A stretch of DNA of 64,000 nt, from NCBI RefSeq assembly GCF_006715165.1, contig NZ_VFMS01000001.1, positions 744,001 through 808,000 of the forward strand, written 5' to 3'. Below are positions 45,583-54,595 of the stretch, piece by piece; positions within the stretch are counted from its first letter, which is position 1, and each line of letters begins with the position of its first letter. The stretch comes from Arthrobacter sp. SLBN-122 (GTDB taxonomy: Bacteria; Actinomycetota; Actinomycetes; Actinomycetales; Micrococcaceae). A program made the translations under genes and the position numbers. The notes beneath the pieces are model-generated. The model had not been told where the DNA came from, did no database searches, and saw only the letters and a list, made by a program, of their open reading frames with translations.

Positions 45583-46320
45583 ATGGTGGATCAGGACATG
45601 GCAGACGAACTTGAACAGCTGGTGGACCTGATCGCCGGCATGGAGGACATCAAGTCTGTCCTCGATGGCCTGACGGAGGTTGCGGCAGCCGCCATGACCG
45701 GCACCACGGGAGTGCCCATCGAATGCGCTGTCACGCTGCACCGGCGCAAGCGTACTGCCACCATTGGCGGCAGCAGCGGCACTGCCATGGTCCTTGACCG
45801 GATTGAGCAAACCCTGGGGGATGGTCCTTGCGTGGACGCGTTGGAAAGCGGCGTTCCCGTCCTCCTGGGGGATGTTTCGTCCGACCGGCGCTGGCCGGAG
45901 TACCGCAGCGCCCTGTCCGCGGCGGGGATCGCAAGCGCCCTGGGCATCCCTATGAAACTTGATGACGACGCCGGGGCGGTCCTGGATTTTTTCGCTCCGG
46001 TCAGCGGGCGCTTTAGTGAGCAGGCGGTGGCCGACGGGGTCCGGTTCGCGGGGATGGCGGGAAAAGCGCTGCGGCTCGCCGTCCGGATCGTGTCAGCGGA
46101 CCAGCGTGCCGAGCACCTGAAAGCGGCCATGGATACCAGGACGGTCATTGACCTCGCTTGCGGGATCATCATGGCCCAGAGCAACTGCAACAAGGATGCG
46201 GCCTTCGAGCTTCTCCGCAACGCTTCCAACACCAGGAACCAGAAGCTCAACGATCTTGCGCAAACGCTGGTGGACCGGTTTGCAGGCCAGGGAGCCGCGG
46301 AAGCCTACTTCGACGACTGA
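45583..46320 (+). CDS. GAF-ANTAR RNA-binding regulator
   Basis: A 245-residue protein. The N-terminal two thirds form a GAF-like sensor (LVDLIAGMEDIKSVLDGLTE ... GDGPCVDALESGVPVLLGDV ... SALGIPMKLDDDAG), typical of actinobacterial GAF-ANTAR proteins. The C-terminal ANTAR domain (TRTVIDLACGIIMAQSNCNK...) would bind dual-hairpin RNA. Start ATG 45583 or 45598. The gene is divergent from the acyltransferase. Confidence 0.87.
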   Translation: MVDQDMADELEQLVDLIAGMEDIKSVLDGLTEVAAAAMTGTTGVPIECAVTLHRRKRTATIGGSSGTAMVLDRIEQTLGDGPCVDALESGVPVLLGDVSSDRRWPEYRSALSAAGIASALGIPMKLDDDAGAVLDFFAPVSGRFSEQAVADGVRFAGMAGKALRLAVRIVSADQRAEHLKAAMDTRTVIDLACGIIMAQSNCNKDAAFELLRNASNTRNQKLNDLAQTLVDRFAGQGAAEAYFDD

Positions 46321-46419
46321 GGCTTCCGCTCCGGCCCCTCGATCCCCTTCCCGCTCACGGAGTGCCCTGTTAGCATGGCGCGTGCCGACAATGGTGTCCG
46401 CCTTCTAAGGAGTCTCCGC

Positions 46420-46836
46420 ATGCCCACGCAACTCAATCCCTACCTGAGCTTTCGAAACAATGCCCGTGAAGCCATGGAGTTCTACAAGGACGTCTTTGGC
46501 GGCGAACTGACCATCGGGACGTTCGCCGAATTCCAGGCCAGCCAGGATCCTTCCGAAGACCAACTGGTCATGCACGCGCAGCTGGACACCCCGACGGGGC
46601 TCACGCTGATGGCCTCGGACACACCCCAGCGCATGGACTACACCCCCGGAAACACGTTCAGTGTCTCCCTCAGCGGCGATGACGATGCAGAACTGAGGGG
46701 CTACTGGGAGAAGCTGTCCGACGGCGGCACCGTCACCATGCCGCTGCAAACAGCCATCTGGGGCGACACCTTTGGCATGTGCACCGACAAGTTCGGCGTC
46801 CAGTGGCTGGTTAACATCGCCGGCCCCAAGCAGTAA
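46420..46836 (+). CDS. VOC-family protein, PhnB-like
   Basis: A 138-residue protein of the PhnB/glyoxalase-like group: NPYLSFRNNAREAMEFYKDV, GGELTIGTFAEF, then MHAQLDTPTGLTLMASD and FGMCTDKFGVQWLVNI. The fold is clear but the reaction is not. AAGGAG lies 8 nt before ATG 46420. It converges with the monooxygenase gene. Confidence 0.85.
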   Translation: MPTQLNPYLSFRNNAREAMEFYKDVFGGELTIGTFAEFQASQDPSEDQLVMHAQLDTPTGLTLMASDTPQRMDYTPGNTFSVSLSGDDDAELRGYWEKLSDGGTVTMPLQTAIWGDTFGMCTDKFGVQWLVNIAGPKQ

Positions 46837-46853
46837 CCCGGCTGGCCGGCTGC

Positions 46854-48296
46854 TCAGCACCAGGTCTCAAGCGCCTCGGCAAGTCCGTCCGCTGAACCCT
46901 CCCCCACCCAGGCCGCGTACCCGTCCGGCCGGACCAGGACCGCAGTAGGTGCCGGCACGGCGCCCAGCACGGGAAGCTGCCACGCGCCGTCGTACGTTGC
47001 CTGGACGTGCCGGACCCTCCCGCTGGAAAGGCCCGCACCCAACTCGCGCCCGTGCCCGCCGAAGTCCAGCAGCACGGGCTCGGCCTGGTGCAGCAACCCG
47101 AACACCCGGACCGGCCCGGCAGCGGTGGTGATGTCCAGGTCCGGCATCCGGCGCCCCAGGAGCGGGTGGCCGGCTCCAAGGTCGTAGGCGACGTCGAGTC
47201 CGGTCACCAGGGCGGCGATGGGCTCGCCCGCTCCCTCCATGCGGAGCACCTCGCCGAGCAGGTCGCGCAGTGCCTCCTGCCTGGGGTCGGCCTTCTGGAA
47301 GAGGGACTGCGCCATGGTGTACTTCAGTGCCCGCTCCCCTGCCGGGTGGCGCTCGGCGTGATAGGTGTCCAGCAGTTCCCCGCCGGAACCGCCCCGCACC
47401 ACCTGCCCCAGCTTCCAGCCGAGGTTGACGGCGTCCTGCACGCCCAGTCCGATGCCGAGCCCGCCCGTGGGTGAGTGGACATGCGCCGCGTCGCCGGCCA
47501 GCAGCACCCGGCCCTTCCGGTAGGACTCCGCCTGGCGGGTGGCGTCGGTGAAGCGCGAGAGCCAGGTGGGGCTGTGGACGCCGAAGTCGGTGGCGAACAC
47601 GTCGGTCAGCGCCTGCCGCAGGTCCGCGAGGGTGGGTTCGGTGGAGGGCCCGAGCACGGCTTCGGTCACCACCACGCGGACCGTGCCGTCCCCCATCGGG
47701 TACAGCCCGTGGATGCCGCGTGCGTCCACTTTTCCCTGCTGGACAGGCTCGCCGGCCACCTTGACCTCGGCGATCAGGCTGCTCCGGGTGGCGTCAGGGC
47801 CCACCATCGCGATGCCTGCCGAACGCCGCACCGTGCTGCGCCCGCCGTCGGTCCCCACAACATACCGGGCCCGCACGGGTCCATCGGCGGCGAGCTGGAC
47901 GTCCACGCCGCCGTCGTCCTCCTGCACGCCGGTGACCTCCACGCCGCGCCGGACCTGCACGCCCAGCCCTTCCACCCATTGAAGCAGCAGCCGCTCAATA
48001 TGGTTCTGGAACAGCGCCAGCGTGTACGGATGGCGCGTGGGCAGCGCGCTCAGGTCCAGCGGGGTGTTGCCGAACGTGGCGGTGTTCATCGTTTTGCCCT
48101 CGGCCAGGAACCTGTCCACGATGCCGCGCTGATCCAGCAGTTCAAGGGTGCGCGCGTGGATGCCGCCGCCGCGTGATCCCGCCAGCTCCTGCGACTCCCG
48201 CCGCTCCAGGACAACCGCGTCCACCCCCGCCAGCCGCAGCTCGCCCGCCAGCATCAACCCCGTGGGCCCGCTCCCCACAATCACCACGTCGTGCAT
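46854..48296 (-). CDS. FAD-dependent aromatic monooxygenase (class A flavoprotein)
   Basis: A 480-residue FAD monooxygenase that hydroxylates an aromatic or polyketide-like substrate using NAD(P)H. Motifs: VVIVGSGPTGLMLAGELRLA (GxGxxG dinucleotide fold), VGTDGGRSTVRR (DG motif) and the FAD ribityl site LAGDAAHVHSPTGGLGIGLG with QDAVNLGWKL. The C-terminal thioredoxin-like domain is present. Similar proteins inactivate rifamycins or tetracyclines, but the substrate here is unknown. ATG 48296 follows GGAGGGGGACGGC. Confidence 0.9.
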   Translation of the reverse strand: MHDVVIVGSGPTGLMLAGELRLAGVDAVVLERRESQELAGSRGGGIHARTLELLDQRGIVDRFLAEGKTMNTATFGNTPLDLSALPTRHPYTLALFQNHIERLLLQWVEGLGVQVRRGVEVTGVQEDDGGVDVQLAADGPVRARYVVGTDGGRSTVRRSAGIAMVGPDATRSSLIAEVKVAGEPVQQGKVDARGIHGLYPMGDGTVRVVVTEAVLGPSTEPTLADLRQALTDVFATDFGVHSPTWLSRFTDATRQAESYRKGRVLLAGDAAHVHSPTGGLGIGLGVQDAVNLGWKLGQVVRGGSGGELLDTYHAERHPAGERALKYTMAQSLFQKADPRQEALRDLLGEVLRMEGAGEPIAALVTGLDVAYDLGAGHPLLGRRMPDLDITTAAGPVRVFGLLHQAEPVLLDFGGHGRELGAGLSSGRVRHVQATYDGAWQLPVLGAVPAPTAVLVRPDGYAAWVGEGSADGLAEALETWC

Positions 48297-48493
48297 GCCG
48301 TCCCCCTCCATCGCCGATCAGCCGACCGCCAGTATGCGTCACCCCCCGGGGCTTGCGGCAAGGCCCCCACGGCGGGGTACGTTGGAAATGGAAGGGGATC
48401 CCCCGTGCTGCTGTCGATTTTCACTTCCGGTGCGCGTCGTATGGGTAGGGGCTCCACCGAAGAGCCCTTGACCGACAGCAAAGGGAGCACGAC

Positions 48494-48829
48494 ATGTCCA
48501 AGTATCTGATCCTGATCTTCCAGGATGAGGCAGTGGCACGGCAGGCCGAAGGCGAATCGATCAGCGCCAGCTACCAGGAGTTCATGCAGCGCCGGAGTTC
48601 CAACCTCATCAACGGGGCCGCCCTGCATCCGTCCTCGACCGCGACGTCCATCCGGCGGGATGGGTCCGGCGGGTTCCTGGTCTCGGACGGTCCGTTCGCG
48701 GAGTCGAAGGAGACCCTGGGCGGCTACTACCTAGTGGAGGTGGCCGACCTGGATGAGGCCCTTGAGATCGCCAAGGAGGTTCCCGCCGGGGTTGGCGTAG
48801 AGGTTTGGCCAGTACGAGTGGTCAGCTGA
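48494..48829 (+). CDS. DGPF (YCII-related) domain protein
   Basis: A 111-residue protein with KYLILIFQDE at the N-terminus and the hallmark VSDGPFAESKETLGGYYLVE, followed by the DLDEALEIAKEVP helix. Such DGPF proteins are encoded beside ECF42 sigma factors. Its stop overlaps the sigma gene start by one base (TGATG), so the two are coupled. Its role, perhaps as a target or sensor partner of the sigma factor, is inferred from context. Confidence 0.92.
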   Translation: MSKYLILIFQDEAVARQAEGESISASYQEFMQRRSSNLINGAALHPSSTATSIRRDGSGGFLVSDGPFAESKETLGGYYLVEVADLDEALEIAKEVPAGVGVEVWPVRVVS

Positions 48830-50076
48830 TGCCCCGGGCCGCCAGTTCGGAGGTTGCGGCGGCGGTTGCTGACGCGCACCGCCGCGAGTGGGGTTTCGTG
48901 CTGGCGGCCACGGTGCGCGTTGCCGGCGACATTGATGCCGCCGAAGAGGCGGTCCAGGACGCCTACGCCAGCGCCTTGTCCACGTGGGGTGTGAAGGGGA
49001 TCCCCAGGAACCCGGGGGCATGGCTTACGGTGACGGCGCGACGGCGGGCGCTGGACATGCGCCGGCGCGCCGCTACCGCACTTCGGGCCCTGCCCAAGCT
49101 GCTGGAGCCCGAAGAGTACAGCGGCGGCTCCCAGGAGGTCGGGGACATTCCGGACGACCGGCTCCGGCTGATTTTCACCTGTTGCCACCCGGCACTGGCG
49201 CTTGAAGCCCAGGTTGCCCTGACGCTGCGGCTGCTGTGCGGGTTGTCCACCGCCGACGTTGCGCGGGCGTTCCTCGTTCCGGAGGCAACCATGGCGGCCC
49301 GCATCACCCGGGCGAAAAAGAAGATTGCCGCCGCCGGCATCCCCTACCGGGTGCCGCCGGCGTCTGAGTTCCACGAACGCGTGGACGGCGTGCTGTCCGT
49401 GGTGTACCTGGTGTACACCACCGGGCACACCGCACCGTCCGGAGCGGACTTGATGCGGCGCGACCTTGCCGAACGCGGACTGGAGCTGGCCCGGACTTTG
49501 CGTGCCCTGCTCCCCGCCGACCCCGATGTTGCCGGGTTGCTGGCCCTGATCCTGCTCACGGACGCGCGCAGGGATGCCCGGCTGGATGAGCATCAAGAGC
49601 AGGTCCTGCTGGCCCGCCAGGACCGGTCGAAATGGGACCGGCATGCCATCGCGGAAGGGGTGGCACTGCTGCGGGAGGCCCTGGTTACACGGCCGCCGGG
49701 CCGGTTCGCCCTGATGGCCGCAATTGCCGCAGTTCACGACGAAAGCGGGACCTGGTCCGACACGGACTGGCAGGAGATTCTGGCCCTGTACGACCTGCTG
49801 ATGGAAAAGTGGCCGTCCCCCGTGGTCCAGCTGAACAGGGCCATCGCGCTGGGCTTCGCCGTGGGATATGCAGAAGGCCTGGTAGAACTGGATGCGCTCG
49901 GTGCCGAACCGCAGCTGGCCCGATACCCCTATCTTGCCGCCGCGAGGGCCGATTTCCTGTCCCGGCTTGGCAGGCTGGAGGAGGCCCGGGTGGCATTCCA
50001 GGAAGCGCTGATCCTCACCGACAATGATGCAGAACGCCGTTCCCTCCGGGCCCGGATGGGCGAACTGGCCAACTGA
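48829..50076 (+). CDS. ECF sigma factor, ECF42 group with C-terminal extension
   Basis: A 415-residue sigma factor. Sigma region 2 (RREWGFVLAATVRVAGDIDA, AEEAVQDAYASALSTW) and region 4 (FTCCHPALALEAQVALTLRL, GLSTADVARAFLVPEATMAA) are followed by a long alpha-helical C-terminal extension, as in the ECF42 group (known as SigJ/RpoE-type proteins with a TPR-like tail). Partnership with a DGPF protein and absence of an anti-sigma gene match the group. ATG 48829 overlaps the DGPF stop. Confidence 0.92.
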   Translation: MPRAASSEVAAAVADAHRREWGFVLAATVRVAGDIDAAEEAVQDAYASALSTWGVKGIPRNPGAWLTVTARRRALDMRRRAATALRALPKLLEPEEYSGGSQEVGDIPDDRLRLIFTCCHPALALEAQVALTLRLLCGLSTADVARAFLVPEATMAARITRAKKKIAAAGIPYRVPPASEFHERVDGVLSVVYLVYTTGHTAPSGADLMRRDLAERGLELARTLRALLPADPDVAGLLALILLTDARRDARLDEHQEQVLLARQDRSKWDRHAIAEGVALLREALVTRPPGRFALMAAIAAVHDESGTWSDTDWQEILALYDLLMEKWPSPVVQLNRAIALGFAVGYAEGLVELDALGAEPQLARYPYLAAARADFLSRLGRLEEARVAFQEALILTDNDAERRSLRARMGELAN

Positions 50077-50109
50077 ACCCCTGACTAACAGAGGGCGCGG
50101 GGCAAAGGG

Positions 50110-50133
50110 AAGGCCCCTCCTAGGAGGGGCCTT
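50110..50133. terminator. Perfect palindrome after the sigma gene
   Basis: A 24-bp perfect palindrome, AAGGCCCCTCCT/AGGAGGGGCCTT, centred on CCTAGG, 33 bp beyond the ECF42 stop and followed by TTC on the plus strand. It is a likely terminator hairpin. Confidence 0.65.
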
Positions 50134-50282
50134 CAACGTAGTGGTCATTTGTCTGTAGGTAACGGTCAGCGGTGATGCACTCCCCCTTCCCGGACGCCCC
50201 TCGCGCCCATCCGGACTATGACCCAACTCACTTTAATAACGTCCGGCCGGTGCGTAAAGACCCTCACGGAAAAAACTTAAGA

Positions 50283-50315
50283 GGCACGACGCCGGCGCGG
50301 GGCCGCCGTCGTGCC
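50283..50315 (-). terminator. Hairpin downstream of the GH16 gene
   Basis: GGCACGACG pairs with CGTCGTGCC around a GC-rich loop (more pairs possible inside). On the minus strand it follows the GH16 stop by about 30 bp and is followed by CTCTTAAGTTTTTT, so it may be a Rho-independent terminator. Confidence 0.55.
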
Positions 50316-50346
50316 GTCACTGAAGTGAGCCTGTCCTGGGCCGCGG

Positions 50347-51378
50347 CTAGGATCTTGTCCAGATGGCCACCCAATCAACCAGGACGTGCCCGCTCGTTTC
50401 CGGCTGTGGACACATGGGCGAGCAGGACTCGGTCTGCAGGATGTAGTGCATGGGATTGGTGGGGGTGAACCTCCTGGAAACGCCCAACGACTGTCCATCA
50501 AGGAAGAACTCGATGCCGTCAGCACGCCACTCGGTGGTGGCTATGTGCCAGTCCCCGTACGGCACGTTGGGCCGGAGGACCTCATTGTCGTGGATGCCGT
50601 TTTCCACTCCGTGCACGGCGGCGTAGATGACCTTTGACAAGTCACCCTCGGGAAAATCGATCTCGCCATCCTCGGGCCACTTCTTGCTGTCCGGCCACAG
50701 CAGCCATGCCAGTTTGAAGCCCGGCAGGACGTCAGCCTTGAACCGCACGGAGTAGCGCCCGTACACCAGGCTGTTGTAGGGCCGCTGGTTTGCGCCAAAA
50801 AGTTTGGGCGACGGAGCCGCACCCCTGGCCACGCCGTCTTCCGAGTGCAGGAACATGTCCATAAAGCCGTCGTGGACGCTCAGGACCTTCGACGGGTAAT
50901 AACCGGAGGTCCGCTGGCCCTTGGGTTGCTGCTGGGCTGCCGTATCCGGCGTGCCGTCAAGGTAGTTCTCGCTCCAGCGGGTGCCATAGACGGGGCCGGG
51001 GAATGCGCCCAGGCCCACGTCCCCCTCGGTGAAGTCCTCCACAAAGACCTGCGTCCAGCCGGGCAGGTCGCCCACCGGCATGGCTTCGGAGGCGGCTGCA
51101 GGGTCTGCAGCCGCGGAAGGCTCGGGGGTCAAGGCCGGCTTGTCCGTCGGCGGCTGTGCGGGTTCGGAGGCTGGGGAGGACTGGTCCGGTTCGGAAGCTG
51201 GGGAAGGTTCGTCTGTTGCCGGCTGGGTAGGACTGGAGGCTGTACTCTCCGGGTCCACGGCCTGGGGTGCTGATGCGCCGGGAGCGCCCCTGAGGTCGCC
51301 GCATGCCACGGCCGCTAAAAGCGTCATCATCATGACGAGGACGGCGCAGGTCCATGCGCGACGCTGATTCCTCTTCAA
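50347..51378 (-). CDS. Glycoside hydrolase family 16 lipoprotein
   Basis: A 343-residue exported glucanase-like lipoprotein. Lipobox LAAVAC with Cys26, then a Pro/Ser/Glu-rich linker to about residue 95, then a GH16 beta-jelly-roll: YGTRWSENYLDG, YGRYSVRFKADVLPGFKLAW, and the catalytic EIDFPEGD (E-x-D-x-x-E pattern), with WHIATTEWRADGIEFFLDG after it. GH16 enzymes cut beta-1,3(4)-glucans, laminarin or similar. The start is TTG 51378 because GGAAGGAG lies about 9 nt upstream and no ATG suits. Confidence 0.88.
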   Translation of the reverse strand: MKRNQRRAWTCAVLVMMMTLLAAVACGDLRGAPGASAPQAVDPESTASSPTQPATDEPSPASEPDQSSPASEPAQPPTDKPALTPEPSAAADPAAASEAMPVGDLPGWTQVFVEDFTEGDVGLGAFPGPVYGTRWSENYLDGTPDTAAQQQPKGQRTSGYYPSKVLSVHDGFMDMFLHSEDGVARGAAPSPKLFGANQRPYNSLVYGRYSVRFKADVLPGFKLAWLLWPDSKKWPEDGEIDFPEGDLSKVIYAAVHGVENGIHDNEVLRPNVPYGDWHIATTEWRADGIEFFLDGQSLGVSRRFTPTNPMHYILQTESCSPMCPQPETSGHVLVDWVAIWTRS

Positions 51379-51540
51379 GGGTTCCGCTCCTTCCCCAAGG
51401 CATTGCACGGGAGCCTTGTCCCCCTATTCGACTCAGCCTACGAAGAAGCCGGGAGGGGGTCACGAGTAGTGGGTACTCATATTTCCGTCCCGGGCCTATA
51501 GGGGGACTACGCGTTGGGTAGTTACGGGGGTGGAGGGCTG

Positions 51541-51846
51541 TCAGCCCGGGGTGGATACCTCGCGCCAGTAGGACGTTGAGGGCTTTACATTTGCCGATTG
51601 GTGGCGCCGGGAAAAGGGCCCTGATTCGACGTCGGGCGGCGGAATGCGCACAATCTCGAGTTCGAAGATGTCAACCAGGCACCTGCTTCCCGTCAAAGTA
51701 TCCAGGATCCAAAACAGGCCGTAATCAGGGGCGGTCTCCGTCACCGGGCCACGATGCATCAAAGTGTCCCCGCAAAAGGCCTCGATTCCGTCGCCCGAGG
51801 CGAGTTCCCGGCAGGATCCGACGGTGCGGCGGTCATAACGAGTCAT
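51541..51846 (-). CDS. Unknown 101-residue protein
   Basis: Starts MTRYDRRTVGSCRELASGDG; three cysteines; a hydrophobic YGLFWILDTL segment and LVDIFELEIVRIP strand. AGGAAAGGACC precedes the ATG. I recognise no domain. It stands alone upstream of the GH16 gene and downstream of the E2 gene. Confidence 0.55.
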   Translation of the reverse strand: MTRYDRRTVGSCRELASGDGIEAFCGDTLMHRGPVTETAPDYGLFWILDTLTGSRCLVDIFELEIVRIPPPDVESGPFSRRHQSANVKPSTSYWREVSTPG

Positions 51847-51956
51847 GACTGGTCCTTTCCTAATGGCTTAAGGATCCCCCTGACTCATATGTTTCCTGCG
51901 CAAGCTGACTCCCGGGTGTCTGCAGGATGATCATTTCCTGACATTTTCGAATTGGT

Positions 51957-53471
51957 TCAGATATCCGCCAGCAGCAACGTCGGGTTTTCAATGGCGTCGG
52001 CAACGAAGCGGAGGAAGCCGGCCGCTGTGCCGCCGTCGCACACGCGGTGATCGAAGGTGAGGGTCAGCTCCGTGACCTTTCGGACCGCCAGCTCGCCGTT
52101 GACCACCCACGGCTTGTCGATGATCCGGCCGACGCCCAGGATGGCCACCTCCGGGTGGTTGATGATTGCCGCGGAGCCGTCAACGCCGAACACGCCGTAG
52201 TTGTTCAGTGTGAAAGTGCCGCTGCCCAGTTCCGTGGGGGTCGCCTTGCCCTGGCGTGCGACGTCGGTGAGGCGCCGGATCTCCGCGTCCAGTTCCCGGG
52301 CGGTCAGCTTCTCCGCGGCCCGGACCGAGGGCACCACAAGGCCCCGGTCGGTCTGCGCGGCGATGCCGAGATTAATCCCGTCGAACGCGACGATTTCCTG
52401 GGACCCGTCCTCCGCCGTTTCGATCCGTGTGTTCAGTTCCGGGTACTTCTTCAGTCCCGCGGTGACGAACCGGGCGATGAATGCCAGCAGACCGGGAACC
52501 TCGGTGCCGTTGGCCTTGAGTTCCCCGCGAAGTTCCATCAATGCCGTGGCATCCACGTCCACCCACACGGTTGCTTCGGGAATCTCGGAGCGGCTGCGGG
52601 CCATGTTGGCGGCCACGGCCTTGCGGACTCCGCGGACCGGAGTCCGGGCGGCGATGGGCAGCCCGGTGCGGGCATCCACGCCTTGAGTCTCGGCGGTCCG
52701 GGTTTCTGCAGACTCAGCCACCGGCGCTTCAACGTTTTTGGTTGGAGTTGGGGCCACGACCGCAGGGTTCCCTGGCCGAGCTTGCGAGGTTAGGGAGCGG
52801 TTGGGGAGAAGCGCAGCCTCCACGTCGCGGCGCATGATGAGGCCGCTGTCGCCTGAGCCGGAGATGTCCCCGAGATCGACGCCGTGCTCCCGGGCCATGC
52901 GCCGGACCAGCGGCGAGATCACGGCCCCGAGTTTGCCGGGCACACGGGTGCGCAGGAGGGTGAGGTCGTCCTCGCTGGGCTTGGTGTCGGCAGGCTCGGC
53001 GAGGGCGACGGCGGCCTTCGGGGCACGGGTGCGCCGGGCTACGCCATGCCCACCAGGGGTCCCATAACCGATCAGGACATTCCCCGACCCGGCCTTCTCC
53101 TCTTCCCGATAGGTCTCGGCGGCGGCATCAGCAGGTTTAGCCTCGGCAAGCTCGGTTTCGGTCGGCTTAACCACGGGCTGGGCCGGCGAAGGGGCGGGGG
53201 CGGCATCATCCGCGGCAACCCCGGTTCCCAAGGGCGTCACCGAGATCAGTGGCTTCCCCACGTCCAGGGTCTCACCCGGCTGGCCATGCAGTTCAGTGAC
53301 GATCCCGGCGTACGGGGACGGCACCTCCACGGCAGACTTGGCGGTTTCCACCTCGGCGATGGGCTGGTCAACCGCGATCTCATCGCCAACGGAAACATGC
53401 CAGGCCACCAGCTCGGCTTCGGTGAGGCCTTCGCCCAGGTCGGGCAGCAAAAATACGCGTGGTTCGCTCAT
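51957..53471 (-). CDS. bkdC: Dihydrolipoamide acyltransferase (E2) of a 2-oxoacid dehydrogenase
   Basis: A 504-residue E2. The N-terminal lipoyl domain has its lysine in EVETAKSAVEVPSPYAG (about residue 45); an E1/E3-binding domain (SPLVRRMAREHGVDLGDISG) follows at about 205-240 and the catalytic acyltransferase domain ends with DHRVCDGGTAAGFLRF. Linkers are Ala/Pro-rich. ATG 53471 lies 2 bp after the E1-beta stop. The separate alpha and beta E1 genes indicate a branched-chain-type complex, as actinobacterial pyruvate dehydrogenase uses a homodimeric E1. An E3 gene is not in the window. Confidence 0.92.
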   Translation of the reverse strand: MSEPRVFLLPDLGEGLTEAELVAWHVSVGDEIAVDQPIAEVETAKSAVEVPSPYAGIVTELHGQPGETLDVGKPLISVTPLGTGVAADDAAPAPSPAQPVVKPTETELAEAKPADAAAETYREEEKAGSGNVLIGYGTPGGHGVARRTRAPKAAVALAEPADTKPSEDDLTLLRTRVPGKLGAVISPLVRRMAREHGVDLGDISGSGDSGLIMRRDVEAALLPNRSLTSQARPGNPAVVAPTPTKNVEAPVAESAETRTAETQGVDARTGLPIAARTPVRGVRKAVAANMARSRSEIPEATVWVDVDATALMELRGELKANGTEVPGLLAFIARFVTAGLKKYPELNTRIETAEDGSQEIVAFDGINLGIAAQTDRGLVVPSVRAAEKLTARELDAEIRRLTDVARQGKATPTELGSGTFTLNNYGVFGVDGSAAIINHPEVAILGVGRIIDKPWVVNGELAVRKVTELTLTFDHRVCDGGTAAGFLRFVADAIENPTLLLADI

Positions 53472-53473
53472 GG

Positions 53474-54595
53474 TCAGTTCTCCCACTGAAGGTCGTCAAC
53501 GGCGTCGAGGATGCGGTCCACGCCGGGCAGGTAGTACTTCTCGAGTTTGGGTGCCGGGTACGGGACGTCGAATCCGGTGACGCGGCGGATGGGGGCGGCC
53601 AGATAGTGGAAGCAGCGCTCCTGGACCCGGGCCACGATCTCGGAGGACACGGACGCGAAGCCGTGCGCCTCGGCGATCACCACTGCCCGGCCGGTCTTCC
53701 GGACGGACGCGCACACGGTGTCGTCGTCGAACGGGACGATGGTGCGCACGTCGATGACTTCCAGCGAGCGCCCTTCCAAAGCAGCGGCCTCCGCAGCAGC
53801 TAAAGCGGTGGGGACGGACGGGCCGTACGCAATCAGCGTGGCGTCCGTGCCGGGACGGGCGACGGCGGCACGCCCCTCAGAGCCAACTCCCGCCGTCGCG
53901 CCTTCCCCACGAAGCTCGTGGAGGCGGCGCAGCTCGCCCAGGTCCACCGAGTCCTTGGTCCAGTACATCTTCTTGGGTTCCATGAACACCACGGGATCGT
54001 CGGAGTCGATGGCTTCGCGGAGCATCCGGTAGCCGTCCGCCACGGTGGCCGGGGTGTAGACCTTCAGGCCGGCGGTGTGGGCGTAGTAGGACTCGGAGGA
54101 GTCGCAGTGGTGCTCCACTCCCCCGATGCCGCCGCCGTAGGGGATGCGGATGACCATGGGGAGCTTGACTGCCCCGCGGGTGCGGTTGTGCATCTTGGCC
54201 ACGTGGCTGACGATCTGTTCGAACGCGGGGTAGGCGAACGCGTCGAACTGCATCTCGATCACCGGGCGCATCCCGTTGATGGCCATGCCCACGGCCATGC
54301 CCACGATGCCCGATTCGGCCAGCGGGGTATCGAAGCAGCGCTGCTCGCCGAACGTGGCGGTGAGGCCGTCGGTGATGCGGAAGACGCCGCCCAGCATGCC
54401 CACGTCCTCGCCGAACACCAGGACGGAGGAGTCGGCGTGCATGGCGTCGGCCAGGGCGGTGTTCAGGGCCTTGGCCATGGTGACGGGCTGGGGGCCGGCG
54501 GCTTCGGCGGACGCGGCGGCGGAGGCTGCGGCCCGGGCGGTGGCGGCGGAAACGTTGCCGTTGGCCTCGGAAGAGGTGGTGATGGTGGGGCTCAC
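53474..54595 (-). CDS. bkdB: 2-oxoacid dehydrogenase E1 component, beta subunit
   Basis: A 373-residue E1-beta. After an Ala-rich arm (about 35 residues) come MAKALNTALADAMHAD, VLVFGEDVGMLGGVF, FDTPLAESGIVGMAVGMAIN, PMVIRIPYGGGIGGVEHHCD and IDSDDPVVFMEPKKMY. These are the conserved blocks of transketolase-like beta subunits. The start is GTG 54595, overlapping the E1-alpha stop by 4 bp. It forms the E1 heterotetramer with the upstream product. Confidence 0.93.
   Translation of the reverse strand: MSPTITTSSEANGNVSAATARAAASAAASAEAAGPQPVTMAKALNTALADAMHADSSVLVFGEDVGMLGGVFRITDGLTATFGEQRCFDTPLAESGIVGMAVGMAINGMRPVIEMQFDAFAYPAFEQIVSHVAKMHNRTRGAVKLPMVIRIPYGGGIGGVEHHCDSSESYYAHTAGLKVYTPATVADGYRMLREAIDSDDPVVFMEPKKMYWTKDSVDLGELRRLHELRGEGATAGVGSEGRAAVARPGTDATLIAYGPSVPTALAAAEAAALEGRSLEVIDVRTIVPFDDDTVCASVRKTGRAVVIAEAHGFASVSSEIVARVQERCFHYLAAPIRRVTGFDVPYPAPKLEKYYLPGVDRILDAVDDLQWEN

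Noticed and set aside
50180..50280. Minus-strand sequence with AGTCCGGATGGG, like the 3' end of an FMN riboswitch
   Set aside because: The conserved 5' half of the RFN element is not found in the preceding 100 nt of that strand, and the downstream genes are not riboflavin genes.
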